Assembly (NCBI GenBank): GCA_032191485.1 | Contig: JAVDOI010000020.1 | Coordinates: 2,072,611 to 2,136,610, forward strand | Direction of reading: 5' to 3' | DNA: 64,000 nucleotides | DNA from: Leptoclinus maculatus | Lineage: Eukaryota; Chordata; Actinopteri; Perciformes; Stichaeidae | Shown here: piece after piece, positions 40,560-53,568 of the stretch | Layout of the letters: the number at the start of each line of letters is the position of its first letter | How positions within the stretch are numbered: the first letter of the stretch is position 1 | Translations under genes and position numbers: made by a program | Notes under the pieces: model-generated | What the model saw: only the letters and a program-made list of their open reading frames with translations | What the model was told of the DNA's origin: nothing | Databases searched by the model: none

Positions 40560-41485
40560 CTAGAGGATCACCAAAGTCATTAGGATTCATCCTCTGAGGA
40601 ACGTGAATGTATGTACAAAAAAATAATGAAATAAAAAGTAATCATCCAGTAATTGCTGAAATATTTCAGTGTGGACGAATTGGGTCACTTTCACCAACTG
40701 ATATAAATGTAACCCGAGAGTGCATCCAAATAAGGTTGTTACATTTGTAGAATTTTTCCTCACCCTCAGAAAACATTTACCAAAACTGTCAAGAGAGGAA
40801 CAAACAGGACCAGCCCTGGTTTTGTCAGGTTTTGTCAGGTTTTGTGATGTCACGACAGCACATGCCTCGTGGGCTTAATAACAGGAAGTGAATCAAGGGG
40901 CAGAGATAGTCACTTCCTGACATCCCAGCAGAGACTGAGAATAAAGGTTATCTTATTTGTTTTGGACATTCTTAGACCTGTGGTATGTTGGAAAACACAT
41001 TGAATAGAATGGTATTGAGGTGGTAGGTGAGGCGCAGCGGCAGACTCAGGCTGTCTGGGACAGGGTTTGAAAAAAATAAAAAAGGGCCCCAGCTGCATCT
41101 GCTGGGGCACCCGCACGTAGCCTATATGGTATCATCACACTTCATCTCCCATAGCACATCCAGGAGGGAACTTTTACTGTGTTTACTTTTTTCAAATATG
41201 GGGGCATGTGGGTTGACGAACCGGTTCTCTTGAACCGGTCACATGAGGGGAAACTTCCTAAAAATGACGTTCCCGTATGATGAAACTGCATCGCAAATTA
41301 TGTTTTGAGGGACACATATTTAGATGTGGATTACTCACAAGTCTGCGTAAGGAGCGATTCACACACTGCAGGACTAATGAGGGAAATGGGAAGCAGGTGA
41401 GCAGGAATGTCAAGGTGATGGGACAGTTAATGGTGTGGCAGGGAAACCACAGCAGACAACAGAATGAATTATAGGAGTTGTGATT

Positions 41486-41865
41486 AGGGGCTGGGTATCA
41501 GTATCGACCGAAATAGCCCTGTACCAAGTAGAACCCCACTATCACAGAGCCTGCCTCTGCACGGCTCTCAACAGAAAGAAGTCTGATATGGCGGATAGCA
41601 GCTAACGGTGCTGGGCAGCTAACGGTTCTAACAGCGCAAACAAAGGTAACAGTGCTGACAGAGCTATCAGTGTTTACCTGGGGGGGAAACGGTAGAGTGG
41701 GCGTTATGGTTCCACGATGACGGCGTCCTGTCACGTTGGTTATCAGCGGTAATTGTATGAGTGCTGTACAGGGTGCCGCTGATTAGCTAGCCAGTGGGAC
41801 ACACTGATGATCGGTATGAATGAAGTACTCCATTGGTATTGGTATCACTACCACACTTATCAGTG
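41486..41865. repeat. possible hAT-type element remnant
   Basis: The left edge GGGGCTGGGTATCAGTATCG and the right edge GGTATTGGTATCACTACC resemble the degenerate ends of hAT-like fish elements. No clean target duplication was seen. Confidence 0.35.
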
Positions 41866-42727
41866 ATCATGTATTCCAAACCTATTTTTGCTCTTCATTG
41901 GTTCTTCTGGTATCTCCAAAGGAACACATTCATCACAAACAGCATTCCTATAAAAAGGAGAAAGGGAAGTTCAAGTGGGCTGTGTGTCGTTGATAACAAC
42001 AGACATGAGGGGGAACGCTGCTGCTGTGACCAGTAAATGCATCATCTCAAAAGAATTTGTCCGGATGACACATTCATTCTTGATAAAAGCGACAGCCGCT
42101 TTCCATGACCAAGAATGACCTGAACACACCGTAGCATTATTCATGCTGCTGAGTTAGGACCAACAGCCCACTGTGTGCCAAGAGTTTACAAATTATGAAA
42201 GCTTATTACTCTTAATGGAAAGTGAAACTACAAAGAACATTCAATTTGTTAACTGAAATGGAATCAAAACCAAATTATTTTCCATATCCAAATTTCAAAA
42301 AAGCAAAATGAACTTAAACTATTGAAATGGGCTAAAACAACCTAATAATATATTTGCATCTCTTGAATGTTCATAATAAATGACAATAGCACAGCAATAA
42401 TCAACCATAAATTACCCCTTAAAAAAGAAAAGTTGCAAAACAAACTTTTCTCGACATTCTTAGAGCACATAATATGACTTTTTGGTTGTACTGGACATTA
42501 GTATATTATTATTGTCATATTATTATAAATGATAGTAAGAACTACGTATTAAACTGCATACAAAAATTGGCCTTCTGCACCGACTAAGAAAAACTAATTA
42601 CGATATATTTACAGCTGAACAGCTCTATATTAAGAGATCGTGAACCTATTGTATTTTGTATAATGTCCTATAAACATTTCTGTAACAGACTTTTAAAAGC
42701 GTATGAAATTATCCGGTTAAGAATTAA

Positions 42728-43060
42728 GAAGTATTCTGATCTTTTACATCAGTAAAAGTACTAATACCACACATTAAAAATACTCCAGACCCACCCTCCG
42801 ATTCCCCCTCAGCTAAACACGGTAAGCCCTATCAGCACTGTTAACATTCTTTGCGCCGTTAGCACAGTTAGATTCGAGCCGCCGGCTCAGCCGTCCCCGG
42901 GTTGAGAGCAGTGTGGAGGCAATAGATATGCTCCAAAAGATTTTAACTGTTATCAGCTAAATGTACTTAAGGTACAAGTAAAAGTACCTATGGGGCAGTA
43001 AAATGTTCCCTGTCAGTGTTTACTATTATATATGATGTTTCTGTTTCTGGCGATGCATTG
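42728..43060 (+). repeat. fish interspersed repeat (AGTAAAAGTACT type), copy B
   Basis: TATTCTGATCTTTTACATCA then GTAAAAGTACTAATACCAC at the left end, and AAGTACCTATGGGGCAGTA at the right end. Same family as 16653-17010, with a different interior. Confidence 0.65.
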
Positions 43061-45650
43061 TCCAGCTGATCCAAGAGGCTTTTAAAATAGTTTATTTAGC
43101 TTAAGATGTGGGAGAATTCAAGTAATAAAGGAGCATTTCATCCTTCAGAATTCCAAACTTTGTTACATAATCTTTCCATTGCTCTGAGCAGGATCATGCT
43201 GGTTGACGTCCGTGTGTAAGCAACAGAATGTACAATACGATCTCTGATGGTGAACCACAAAGTAGGAGTTAAGAGCAAAAAGGAATGGAAACTCTACTGT
43301 TTGGCCTGTGTTAACCTGCATGTTAGAGTGAGTAAGTGGGTGAGGTTATGGTGAACCAGACCAAAAGTACAGACAGAAGATCGGCACGCTGCATTCATGA
43401 ACACACTTGCATTGATCTAGACACGCACAGTTACATAACCTGGCCAGTTCCTGCTGACCGTCCATGAATCCAGACAAAACACTTACCTGCTCTCCAACCC
43501 TGCAACACACGTACATCTAGATAAGCCCTGCAGGGAATTTCACAGATAACACACACTGAGTGAAAAAAGAGTGATTCATAAAAGCATTTTCTAACCTGCC
43601 ACCTTCATGGTTCAGGGCGGGTTACGTTGAGGCAACTACAACTAGAAAGATGGTGGTTGGAGAAAGGATGCTAGCAGCGGCCTTTGGTGTCAAAGCAACG
43701 TTTCATCATTTAACGGTTTGTATGATATGTTGTGAAAAGTCATCTCTCATTTTTCGTGCGTTTTCCAATGAATGTCCAGCAACAAGAGCGATCAATGCAG
43801 AACCTGTTCGGGCAGCAAAGCTGCGTTAGGTTAGGTTTAGGAAAAGATTACGGTGTGAAAGTCCTGTGTTTGTTTGACCCACCCATTCACCTCGACCTCC
43901 TCCAGACATGGATTTTATCGATCTTCATACTACGTCACCTGACTTCCTTGCAGGCAGCCCTGCGCCTGGCTCACGATTGCAAGGGTTGTATTTGAATCAC
44001 TGCATTACCTTTTGTAGCTATAAGTAGAGTGGTCAAAGTCACAGGCCTTCTAGGCCCAAAGGTCCACCCGAACCTCTTGCCTAAGAGGCCTTGTAATGCT
44101 ATGAAAGCATCACAATACATCATCCTACAGTCAATACTCCCATGACCAGCAGAGGCTGTTTGTCAGGTAAACAACGGTTGATTTAAGGTCTTGACCCAAA
44201 GACCAAAGGTTCTGTTTGGGAGGTCTCTGTTTTTGCCTTTTCTCTCCTTACTGTTTGCAGAAACTCTTCAACCATATATTGATTTATTTGCACACCAGGT
44301 CTCGACTTAGCTCCACCCCACCTCTTCCTTCCTACCTGCAGAGGAGAGTGACTCACCGTCTCTATTCACATTTGCACCACCCATGAGTCTGTTCTTCAGC
44401 TCTGCACCCTCATCTCCCGTAACGTTGATAACAGCGTCTTACAAGAAGACAAAACAAACAGTCTGGTGCTCTTGGGGTGTGTATTTGTGTGCACACGCGA
44501 AAAAACACAAATACAGTAATATTAAACAAGAGAACTTTCCACTGAATACACTTATTCATTCACCCCTAACCCAACCCTGTTCCCCACCTAGTGACACATC
44601 TAACCCTAACCACAAGGAAACACAGCGCACTTTAATAAACGTTCTCAGTGTGTCATTATGACCATCATTTAAGTGAACCAAATCACATAACAAAGTGCAG
44701 TTAATGATTTAATGTGAAGTGCTGAGGAGAATATGTGGATGTGTTCGTGGTTGGAGGTACAGAAATACAAACGGATAACAAATCAACAACAACAACAACG
44801 TCTGAAGTGTGTTTGTAAAAGGTTGGTCACGTTGGCTCATGTTTATATTTTAATCTCACGGTGTTGGCTGATCTGTGGTCACTGATCAGAGATGTTATTT
44901 TATTAAACAAATGTATCACCAGGCAACAATTCCCTCTAAAATGGGACATCGCGTCCTTTTTTATTTTTTTTCCACAGAGTCAATTTCAAACACCCTATGA
45001 ACATGATTCATATTTATTGATATCCATCACCTCCCACCTCACAGGAAGGGATCAGGAGATGTGTTTATAACTGAGTCAAACTTTGTGTCTGTGTGTATGT
45101 TTGTGTGCACACGAGTGCTTATTGGAAGGCCGACCCCGTTGAAAGCCCCAGCATTCTCCCAAAAGATATTCCCTCGTTTAGTCTTATTTATTTGTCCTCG
45201 CTGCCTCCATCGAAGAGCTCCTCCACCGCACAGCGGCTGTTGTGTCTCCCGGTGACTCGTAACAGTGTTACATGAATGGACCGGATTAGACATTACACTC
45301 AGATAGACTCAATAGTCCAGGCTCAAGCTGTCTGTGTGGCTACCACTGAGGACACGGATGTTATGTCGTCTGGGAACTTGGCAACGTGAAGTGCACCTTA
45401 CATTTTATGTGATTTTATTCAAAGAGACCTTTGCACTGCTTAAATATGTTTTAAGAAATACGTCAACAAACCGATCAAAAACAGAAACTCTGAACAGAAA
45501 CTGTCAGTCCTGCTGGGGGGTTTAGTTCCGTTAGCTGTTAGCTCTATTAGCGCGCCGTTGTAGTCAGTGCTCAGCACAAAAAATATATTAGGCTGATGGG
45601 TCCAGCAGTATGCAGGGGTTAAACATGAACAGACATACACACTCACATGT

Positions 45651-45651
<1 letters not shown>

Positions 45652-45682
<31 letters not shown>
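45652..45682 (+). repeat. (CA)n microsatellite
   Basis: About 15 CA units. Confidence 0.9.
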
Positions 45683-45685
<3 letters not shown>

Positions 45686-48600
45686 ACCGAACATATTCTC
45701 CTGGCGGAGAAAATTATGACATTTTTTTTTTCACCAGAATGTATCACAGAGTAGAAAGAAGACGACTTCTGACCATCGTGTAGAGAAACAATGTGGAAAA
45801 AACACTTTTTTGGAGGCGCCAGAGACAACATTATTGAATGTTCCAACTGGACCCTCAGCCTAACTTTTAATTACATTTTTCCTTGGTCTTTCAAATAAAA
45901 AAACTAAAAGGGCACATAGACTTGCACACACCTCCCGGCAGTGATTCACGCCTCACAGGACCGTGACAAATGAGCCCCTTCAACCTCAGTCAACTTTCCC
46001 CCGCTGTGTTTCCCATCTCCCTCTGCACACCGGTGAAAGTTCAACCCCTTCAGAGTTGTCAATGCAAGTCCAGACTCGACCCTGAGCACATTCTTCCCAC
46101 TCACTCCACAAACGCAGCACACATCCAGTAAAGTGGGAGCTTTACGACAATAACAGAGCGAGCAACGGAGAGCTGCTTGTAATAAATGGAGCACAGGTTC
46201 GGCTGCTGCTGGTTGTAGTATAAGTGTTAACCACCGTCACTCAACCGGGCATGTTTGTTGCCCTAAGGCCTGACATGGAAAAACAGTGTGGAGCTCCATT
46301 TATTTATAAGATCTTACTCATTTTTTCCCATGCAGTGCTTCTCCTGAGGAGGATCCCGTACTGACCTTAAAACCACTTCCTGCTCCCTTAACATTTGATA
46401 CGAGCAACGCACGGACAGAAAAAGAGACGTAAGAGATGAAACATGTGTGAAGCACCAGAAATCAGATCCAGCTGTGTGTGTGTGCACTGTGTGAGCTGTG
46501 TCCCAGCTCCATGTTATATATACTAATGCATGCAGCATACCTGGATTGGGCATATGGATAAAGAAAGTCTAAACATAAAATAGTCATTCAGAATACAAAG
46601 AAAGAAGCAGAGAAAAAGCAGGAATATGAAGCCTTTATACTTCTATGCTCAAATTAGATGATTGTCTATCAAAAGAACATGAAAGATTTCCTTTAACTAA
46701 GAGAAACAGTTTTCCAAAACATTGTTGAAGTCATGCTTTCAGTTAAAGCTGCAGTGAAAATGTTTGATCCGGTCGGTGGGCGGAGCTTGGTTTTGTCATG
46801 GTGGACCGCGTCACAAACTTTCTCAATTTACAGCGGGAGCCTCAGATTCTTGAAATGCTGATAGGAGTCTCTAAAAGGAGGCAAAGGAACCTGATTTTTT
46901 TTTACAGATTGTCAGTCTTGTGTACTACTGTCAGGATAAAGTGACAGTTTAAAAAGAAATATGACAAAAAGTTATTTTTATAAATGTTACAAACTGCAGC
47001 TTTAAAAGGAAACTTTCCACCAGGTCTTTCATGGATTCACGTTAACAGCCAAACAGTGTGCTGACTGCTGGGAGCTTCCTACATAACTTGCACTTAAGTT
47101 AAAACTGGCAAGTGAAATTAATTGTAGGTAAAAGGTAGAAATGTTTTGGGGCATTGTGGTGTGGAGAGCTGCTCAAAACATCCTTAAAATGTAGATGAAG
47201 ACCCAGAAGAAGGATGGTTGATGAAGATATGGGTCACATGATGATGTAAAGATGAGTCAGAAACCTGCTGTGTCACGTTTAATGTCTTCTCCATGTCTGT
47301 ATTTTAACATGACAAATGATGTCTGAGAAATGTGACTCATCATCTGCTGTGAGTGAAAACACACTGTATTTTATATTTAGGTTGTTACCTGATACACATG
47401 TGCCGGAACACAACTGGAACTCCAGTTGACTCCAGGTGTGATGGGAAATGAGCAAATACACACGAGCACTCGGGGCTTTGAATCACTAATCAATTCAATG
47501 ACTATAATCCAAAACCACATTCACAATAGAATAATGATTTGTATCCGTCATGCAGGTCAAATGCAGACCTCTCATATTCTCATATTTGTTTATTCAGTAA
47601 AGAGATAGTTCAGATGTTTGAGGTACTTATCCAGGGCCATATATTCTAAATATAGCGCTCACTTCAACTAATATTGATTGATTTGGGCCTTTTTAGGTGC
47701 ATGGCTTGTATATGTTTTTCTGCTTCTGAAAATCACACAGGTGAGGAAACACACAAGGGCAGGAAGTGAAGAGTCTAACACGAGAGACACCAGGCAAGTG
47801 CCAAAATAAAACAGGAAATTAGACAAATACTGAAAAAAGAAGAAAGAAAAAGAAAACATGAAAGTGTGTGGGTTCCTAGTTTGTCATCAACAACAGCTTT
47901 ACTTAGTGTACAATATATATATATTTGAAACTGTGAGGCTTACATGACGTGTGTATTCCAAACAGGGAATGTTCCAATAATAGAGAATAATAGAGACTGA
48001 ATGTGGTCAGAGAGGAGGAAGATGAGTGGCCTGGTGCTTTGGGGGTGATTAGTAACAGGAAGTAACTCATGGATAATGAAAGTTACACACAGGAGAAAAT
48101 ATGTGTGTTCTATTTCTAAGAAATGTTCAGAATGTAGAATATTTGTATCACCCATAATAACTTGATGTAGTCACTGAAGGTTTAATCTCACTATCCAGAC
48201 ATTATTGTGGATTGTGTAAGGGTGGGCTTTTTGAAATTATGCAACTCTGCGATGGATAAAAAATAAAAATGAACGACGTGGCAGCGACAGGCGGTGCTGT
48301 CTGTTACAAGAATCTGTGTTCGATAAAAAATAAATGGAAGCATAAAAGCATGTGTGACAAAATAATCTCAGCTAACAGGTTTTTTGTCTCATGGTATTCA
48401 TGGGCACCCAAGGTCAAGAATGGGCTTCCATGCTGATCAATATAGTGGGCAGGGTTATTGTGATCAATTATTTGATATATTATTGATATAATCTTTTCTA
48501 TTTTATGTAAGCAGATTGACGTCTTCCAGTCTGGATAATGAAAGTTGCACATTGCAAGACTGCAATTCCAATGTTAATCTTATGGCTTCTTAGCGTCGCT

Positions 48601-48812
48601 CTGTGGTAGCATTTAGTTACTACAGAACAACAGAACTGTGAGTCACTCCAGCCCGAGTACGATCTATTTCAAGTCTTTCTGCTGTGACAAGCAAACTGAG
48701 GCTCTGAAATGAGTGCGTATGAACAAACATGCAACTACGAGAAATCAAAACAGCATCACGTATGCATTCATACCTTATATATAACTTGTTATATCGCTGC
48801 CGTCAGTTAGGC

Positions 48813-48886
48813 GGCGCCGTGGCTTAGTTGGTTAAAGCGCCTGTCTAGTAAACAGGAGATCCTGGGTTCGAATCCCAGCGGTGCCT
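48813..48886 (+). tRNA. tRNA-Thr (anticodon AGT)
   Basis: Acceptor arms GGCGCCG and CGGTGCC, discriminator T. The D-arm has TGGCTTAGTTGGTTAAAG. The anticodon stem CCTGT/ACAGG encloses CTAGTAA, giving AGT. The B-box is GGTTCGAATCC. 74 nt, no intron. The sequence agrees closely with vertebrate tRNA-Thr(AGT). A T-run at 48886-48889 can serve as the Pol III terminator. Confidence 0.97.
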
Positions 48887-49137
48887 TTTGTTCACAAAGG
48901 AAGGTTATATGTCGCTGTTTTTAGTATCGCTATAAATGTTCATATTTACCATAGACTGTATGATATATTACCATTACATCCACGGGACATTGTTGTGAAT
49001 AACAGTTTATACAGATAGTGAGGGAATGAGGAGTGAGGGAATGAGGGATTATGAGGGAATATCAAATCTTCTTTCCAGGATTTCCAGCTACAAGTAAAAA
49101 TATAATTTCTTTGCTCAAGCACCGTCGTGCTAAAATA

Positions 49138-49219
49138 CGCTGCGAGCAGGGTTCGAACCTGCGCGGGAAGATCCCATTGGATTTCAAGTCCAACGCCTTA
49201 ACCACTCGGCCATCGCAGC
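49138..49219 (-). tRNA. tRNA-Ser (anticodon TGA)
   Basis: Minus strand: acceptor arms GCTGCGA and TCGCAGC, discriminator G. The A-box is TGGCCGAGTGG. The anticodon stem TTGGA/TCCAA encloses CTTGAAA, giving TGA. A long variable arm typical of serine tRNAs and the B-box GGTTCGAACC follow. 82 nt, no intron. Lies 251 bp from tRNA-Thr on the opposite strand, so the two point towards each other. Confidence 0.96.
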
Positions 49220-50530
49220 CAGTGAATACAGATCGTCATGCACTTTAATGTTAAATTTAATTATCCCGGTTCTTCTGAAACAAGAAACTACAAAAGCACA
49301 TGCTGTGAATTGATAGTGTATTCCGTTTCATTTCCTCGCTATTGCTGAGCAAAACGTCAATGGTAATTGTAAACGGTTTACTCTTCAGAGATACTTGGTT
49401 CTCACAGGACAGCGACACTAAGTAAAACATAATGATCTTATAGAATGTGATGCATTGCTGTAGATGAAACTACCCAACATTAAATAAATGAGTTAAAATT
49501 AACAGAATCTCAAACTAAACCCACCCAAAACTCTGCCTATTCTAATATTAAAATAATTTTCTTGGAAATGATAAACTATGATGAACCCAATGTACACCAG
49601 AGACCTCACAAGATGAACAAGAGTATATCTAAAAGGTGTCCTTTGATGCACAACAGACACACTGTGTGAACTCATACCGCTATATGTGCTTTATTAGAGA
49701 CACAACTAATAATATTGCAGGAGCCAATACACCTTACTTTCCCAAACTCCTCTTGCTAGGACCTACACAAGGATAAAGTACTATTCATTAAAACACCCTT
49801 AATTGCTGGCAATAAATGTATTGCCATGACATGCAAGAATGAACACCCACCCTCCATTTCCGTGTGGATTAATTAGTCTCATACAAGATCTGTGAAAAAA
49901 GGATGTTTAATTTAAAAGGAAGCCCAACTCTTCTTGAGTATTTAAGTGACTTTAGGAAATATCTGTCCACAATGCCCGTCCTAAGATATGTCTTCAATAA
50001 GACGTAACCATGACAATTCAAATTGTATGCATTTTCACATGTGCTTTGCTTAAATACTCATGGTTATCTCTGAGCCACACCCAGTTTGTTGCTAAGGTGA
50101 TGTGTAGGAGAAGTGTGTTGTTGGTACAAAGATCAGTGATTCATCAGCTGATCGTCACTCCCTCGGGTGTTTCCTATTATGCAGTCGGCTGATCATGTTT
50201 TCTCTATATTTAGAATGTTGAATCTATATTGGAGGCGACTGAGCTTATTCAGCTCATTTATCTCGGTAGACAACATAATGTTTTGTCTAACTGTGAATGT
50301 ATTTTAGTACGAAGTATAATTAAGTAAGTATTGAGTATTTCTGAATGTTACATTTAAGTGTACTCCAGCAGATTTAAAGCATAAATGAACAGATCAAAAT
50401 TAAATTCTGTTCCATTCAAAGTGACCGGTAGGTATTGCATTATCTGGATATTTCATCAAACACATGTATCAATATTGTTAAACTGCTTAAAGAGTAAAAT
50501 CCTGATGCTGAAAATGTATCATACACTGCA

Positions 50531-51010
50531 GCCCTTCTAGTGGAGGAAACATGATGTAGTACCCTCTAGGCTAGGGTGCCTTTCTAGTGGAGAAAACATG
50601 ATGTAGTACCCTCTAGACTAAGTTACCGTTCTAGTGGAGAAAACATGATGTAGTACCCTCTAGACTAAGTTACCGTTCTAGTGGAGAAAACATGATGTAA
50701 TACCCTCTAGACTAAGTTACCGTTCTAGTGGAGAAAACATGATGTAGTACCCTCTAGACTAAGTTACCGTTCTAGTGGAGAAAACATGATGTAATACCCT
50801 CTAGACTAAGTTACCGTTCTAGTGGAGAAAACATGATGTAGTACCCTCTAGACTAAGTTACCGTTCTAGTGGAGAAAACATGATGTAGTACCCTCTAGAC
50901 TAAGTTACCGTTCTAGTGGAGAAAACATGATGTAGTACCCTCTAGGGTCTAGGCTAAGGTGCCTTTCTAGTGGAGAAAAAAAACATGATGAAGTACCCTC
51001 TAGGCTGCCT
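50531..51010 (+). repeat. 47-bp minisatellite, about 10 copies
   Basis: Unit starts TTCTAGTGGAGAAAACATGA and ends CTCTAGACTAAGTTACCG. Central copies are almost identical; the first and last one or two copies diverge. Copies vary between GATGTAGTACC and GATGTAATACC. Confidence 0.95.
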
Positions 51011-52027
51011 ACATGCTAGAACACGTTTTTAGTGTGATGTTGCGAATGAGTCCTGCACTGTACTGCAGATCTATGAACATATAGTATGTTTGGCCTTTAA
51101 TGAACAGGGAGCTTTCCTTCCACTGATTCACATGGTTTTCATATATTTGGGAAAATGCACCTGCCAGGACAAATCCACATTCCTTAAACATTTGTGTTTC
51201 AGTTGTCAGTTTTTCCCACTGGTCACCTAACATAGTTGCTCTTGAACTTTAGGCCCTAGACCATTTAATAATTGAGCCATAAATTTAGAGTATCATGCAG
51301 ATGACACAGTGATCAATCATGTCAATAAATCATGTCAGCAAAGTGCCAACACATGCAGTGATGAATACAACACACACAAGTCGTCTAACCTTGGAGGAAG
51401 GCCCGAAAATGTATATTCTGCTACTCCCCTTGGCACAATATACTCAAAAATAACCAAATTTAAAGTAAACTAAAATACAGCAGATTGCAACCACAACCCT
51501 CAGAAAGTACACAGAATTCCCTCTGTCGTGATGAATACCAATACAAATGCCCTCACCTCACTTTGGAGGAGTTTCCTCCCGTCCCATTATCTTTATGACT
51601 CTGGGACTTCCACACACGCACGCAGATAACTGACTCATGTAGATGTTCTTTACATGATTGTGAAGTCCAATCTCCACCTACAGAGCATATGTTTCATTTT
51701 CACATGCTGCTCTGACAATCTCTGATAAGACAAAAAAAAGGACTGCTTGTTAATTATTCACATGTTTTTACTCATTTTGAAATGATGCATTTATCATTTT
51801 TAGTCGGTCAATCCATATAATCAAAAGTGTCACAGTAAACTGGGAAAATTCCAGCATTTATCAAAAGAGCTTTGCACTCATAGCTGTTCAAACACAAGAG
51901 AGCACACAGTGCATTCATCACATCGACGTGATTAGAAAAGATGTAAAGATCAGAACAGAAAAAGAAACACACCCTATATTCAAATACTGGCTGCACTCTA
52001 CTGAGTCCCCAGCCTGGATTACCAACG

Positions 52028-52099
52028 GCCCCAGAACCTCAGGGCCCCAGAACCTCAGGGCCCCAGGGCCCCAGAACCTCAGGGCCCCAGGGCCCCAGG
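52028..52099 (+). repeat. GGGCCCCAG / AACCTCAGGGCCCCAG short tandem repeat
   Basis: Imperfect 16-bp and 9-bp units alternate over about 70 bp. Confidence 0.85.
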
Positions 52100-53510
52100 T
52101 TTAACCACTGATTGGATTTTGTGTCTTTCGTGGTCTTCATAGAGTCAGCTTGCTGAGTTTACAATGAAAACGTCTCAAACATTGTCGTTGTGCAATTTCC
52201 CTGCATTTGGAATCTTACCGTAATATTCTTAATATTAATATTTCAGAAAACTACAACGCCTCATCATTACCTCTACTTTGCAGCTCTGTGATTGGCTCTT
52301 TGTGTTTTCTCGTCACCAATTAGAACTCATCACCTTAAAGAGATGGTCAGCGTAGTTCACGTTCAAAACATTTGAAAGGACTACAAGTGTCTCCTTCATC
52401 CTTGAGCAGATGCACATGTTGGCTGTAAATAATCATATGAATGAAGAGATTTTCCTAAAAAACTTCTCAATATTTATTCCTGTGATGGTGAAGGAATGTA
52501 TGGTGTGAGTGAGGGTCAACACAAGAAGTACAAACATGCCATCAATCAAATTCCTTCATCAAATATCAAATGTCAGATTTTCTGAGTGTACTGAAACAAC
52601 CAGAGTCAGAGTCAGTCTAAAAGCTTTTACAATATGTACGTGTTTTCAAGTAAATGGCTCACACCAAAACCAACAGTATGGGCCTTAAACGCAGCGATTA
52701 GATTTCACTTTCACAGATAACCCTCATTGTGAGCGTCACTGGTGATGGAGTGAGCCCGAGATCAAAGTACACATGGAAAGTTAAGTCAGTCTGATTGCTA
52801 TGGAAAACAAAGTTTTAACAACAATTTGATTTGTGTCTAAGTAACGCAGCGTAACATAAGCAACGAGGCTGGAAATGTAATGATTTGGTGTTGACTTGCT
52901 AGGAGTGAATAGCGTCAACGTGGGTCGATTCATGAAGTCACAGGAAATGAATTACACTTTTTAAATATCATACTTTTTAATATTTGGGCCTGGGGGGAAG
53001 GTGACAAGTATACTCAAGTCCATGTGGAGTGAGAGTCATTGGTGTTTAAGTCCAAGTCGAGTTGCAAGTGTTTTTTAATAAAGTCATCAAATATGTGACT
53101 CGAGTCAAATGGATATAATGTTACCGTATTTACATTTCACACACAGACAGAGACGAGCCTTTTCCTCACACACGTCAATATACAGTACATGATGAAAAGG
53201 TGTGTCCATGTGGTCAAAGTGTTCTGTTTATTACACAATGAGCTCTATAATGTCTCACAGTACAAGTTGGTGATTTGCAATATCGTGATGGGCATCCCCA
53301 CCCACCCTGTGAACTGCTGAGAGGTCAAACAGCACACACACACACACACACAAGCTCAGATACACACCTACAAAATCGCACACAACGAAAACACACCCTG
53401 TCCCCTATCACCAACGGTTACTCATTTACGCATTTTGCAACATCAAGTAATGCAAGAATTCAGCATCCACACCACCCCCTCACCCCCACCCCCATACCAC
53501 CGTAGCCCTC

Positions 53511-53518
53511 TATATAAA
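53511..53518 (+). promoter_or_regulatory. TATA box of the zonadhesin-like gene
   Basis: TATATAAA, 51 bp upstream of the start codon (58 bp from first T to A of ATG). This implies a 5' UTR of only about 20-30 nt with no upstream intron. Confidence 0.75.
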
Positions 53519-53568
53519 GTCCTCCGCTCTGTCCCTCTGTCTTCCTCCCTGCTAACTAACAGTTAGCC

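Larger units (their letters stand above)
40560..48812. other. intergenic, repeats only
   Basis: No gene recognised. Holds a possible hAT remnant at 41486-41865, an interspersed repeat copy at 42728-43060 and a (CA)n run at 45652-45682. Several 60-90 codon frames have no family resemblance and neutral composition. Confidence 0.5.
49220..53510. other. intergenic upstream of the zonadhesin-like gene
   Basis: No gene recognised. Holds a 47-bp minisatellite (50531-51010), a short GGGCCCCAG repeat (52028-52099), a diverged AAGTCCAAGTCGAGTTGCAA-type dispersed repeat near 53010-53110 and a (CA)n run near 53333-53352. Confidence 0.5.

Noticed and set aside
45946..46194. Cys-rich minus-strand frame of 82 codons
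   Set aside because: No splice context, signal peptide or regular cysteine spacing; composition looks like chance.
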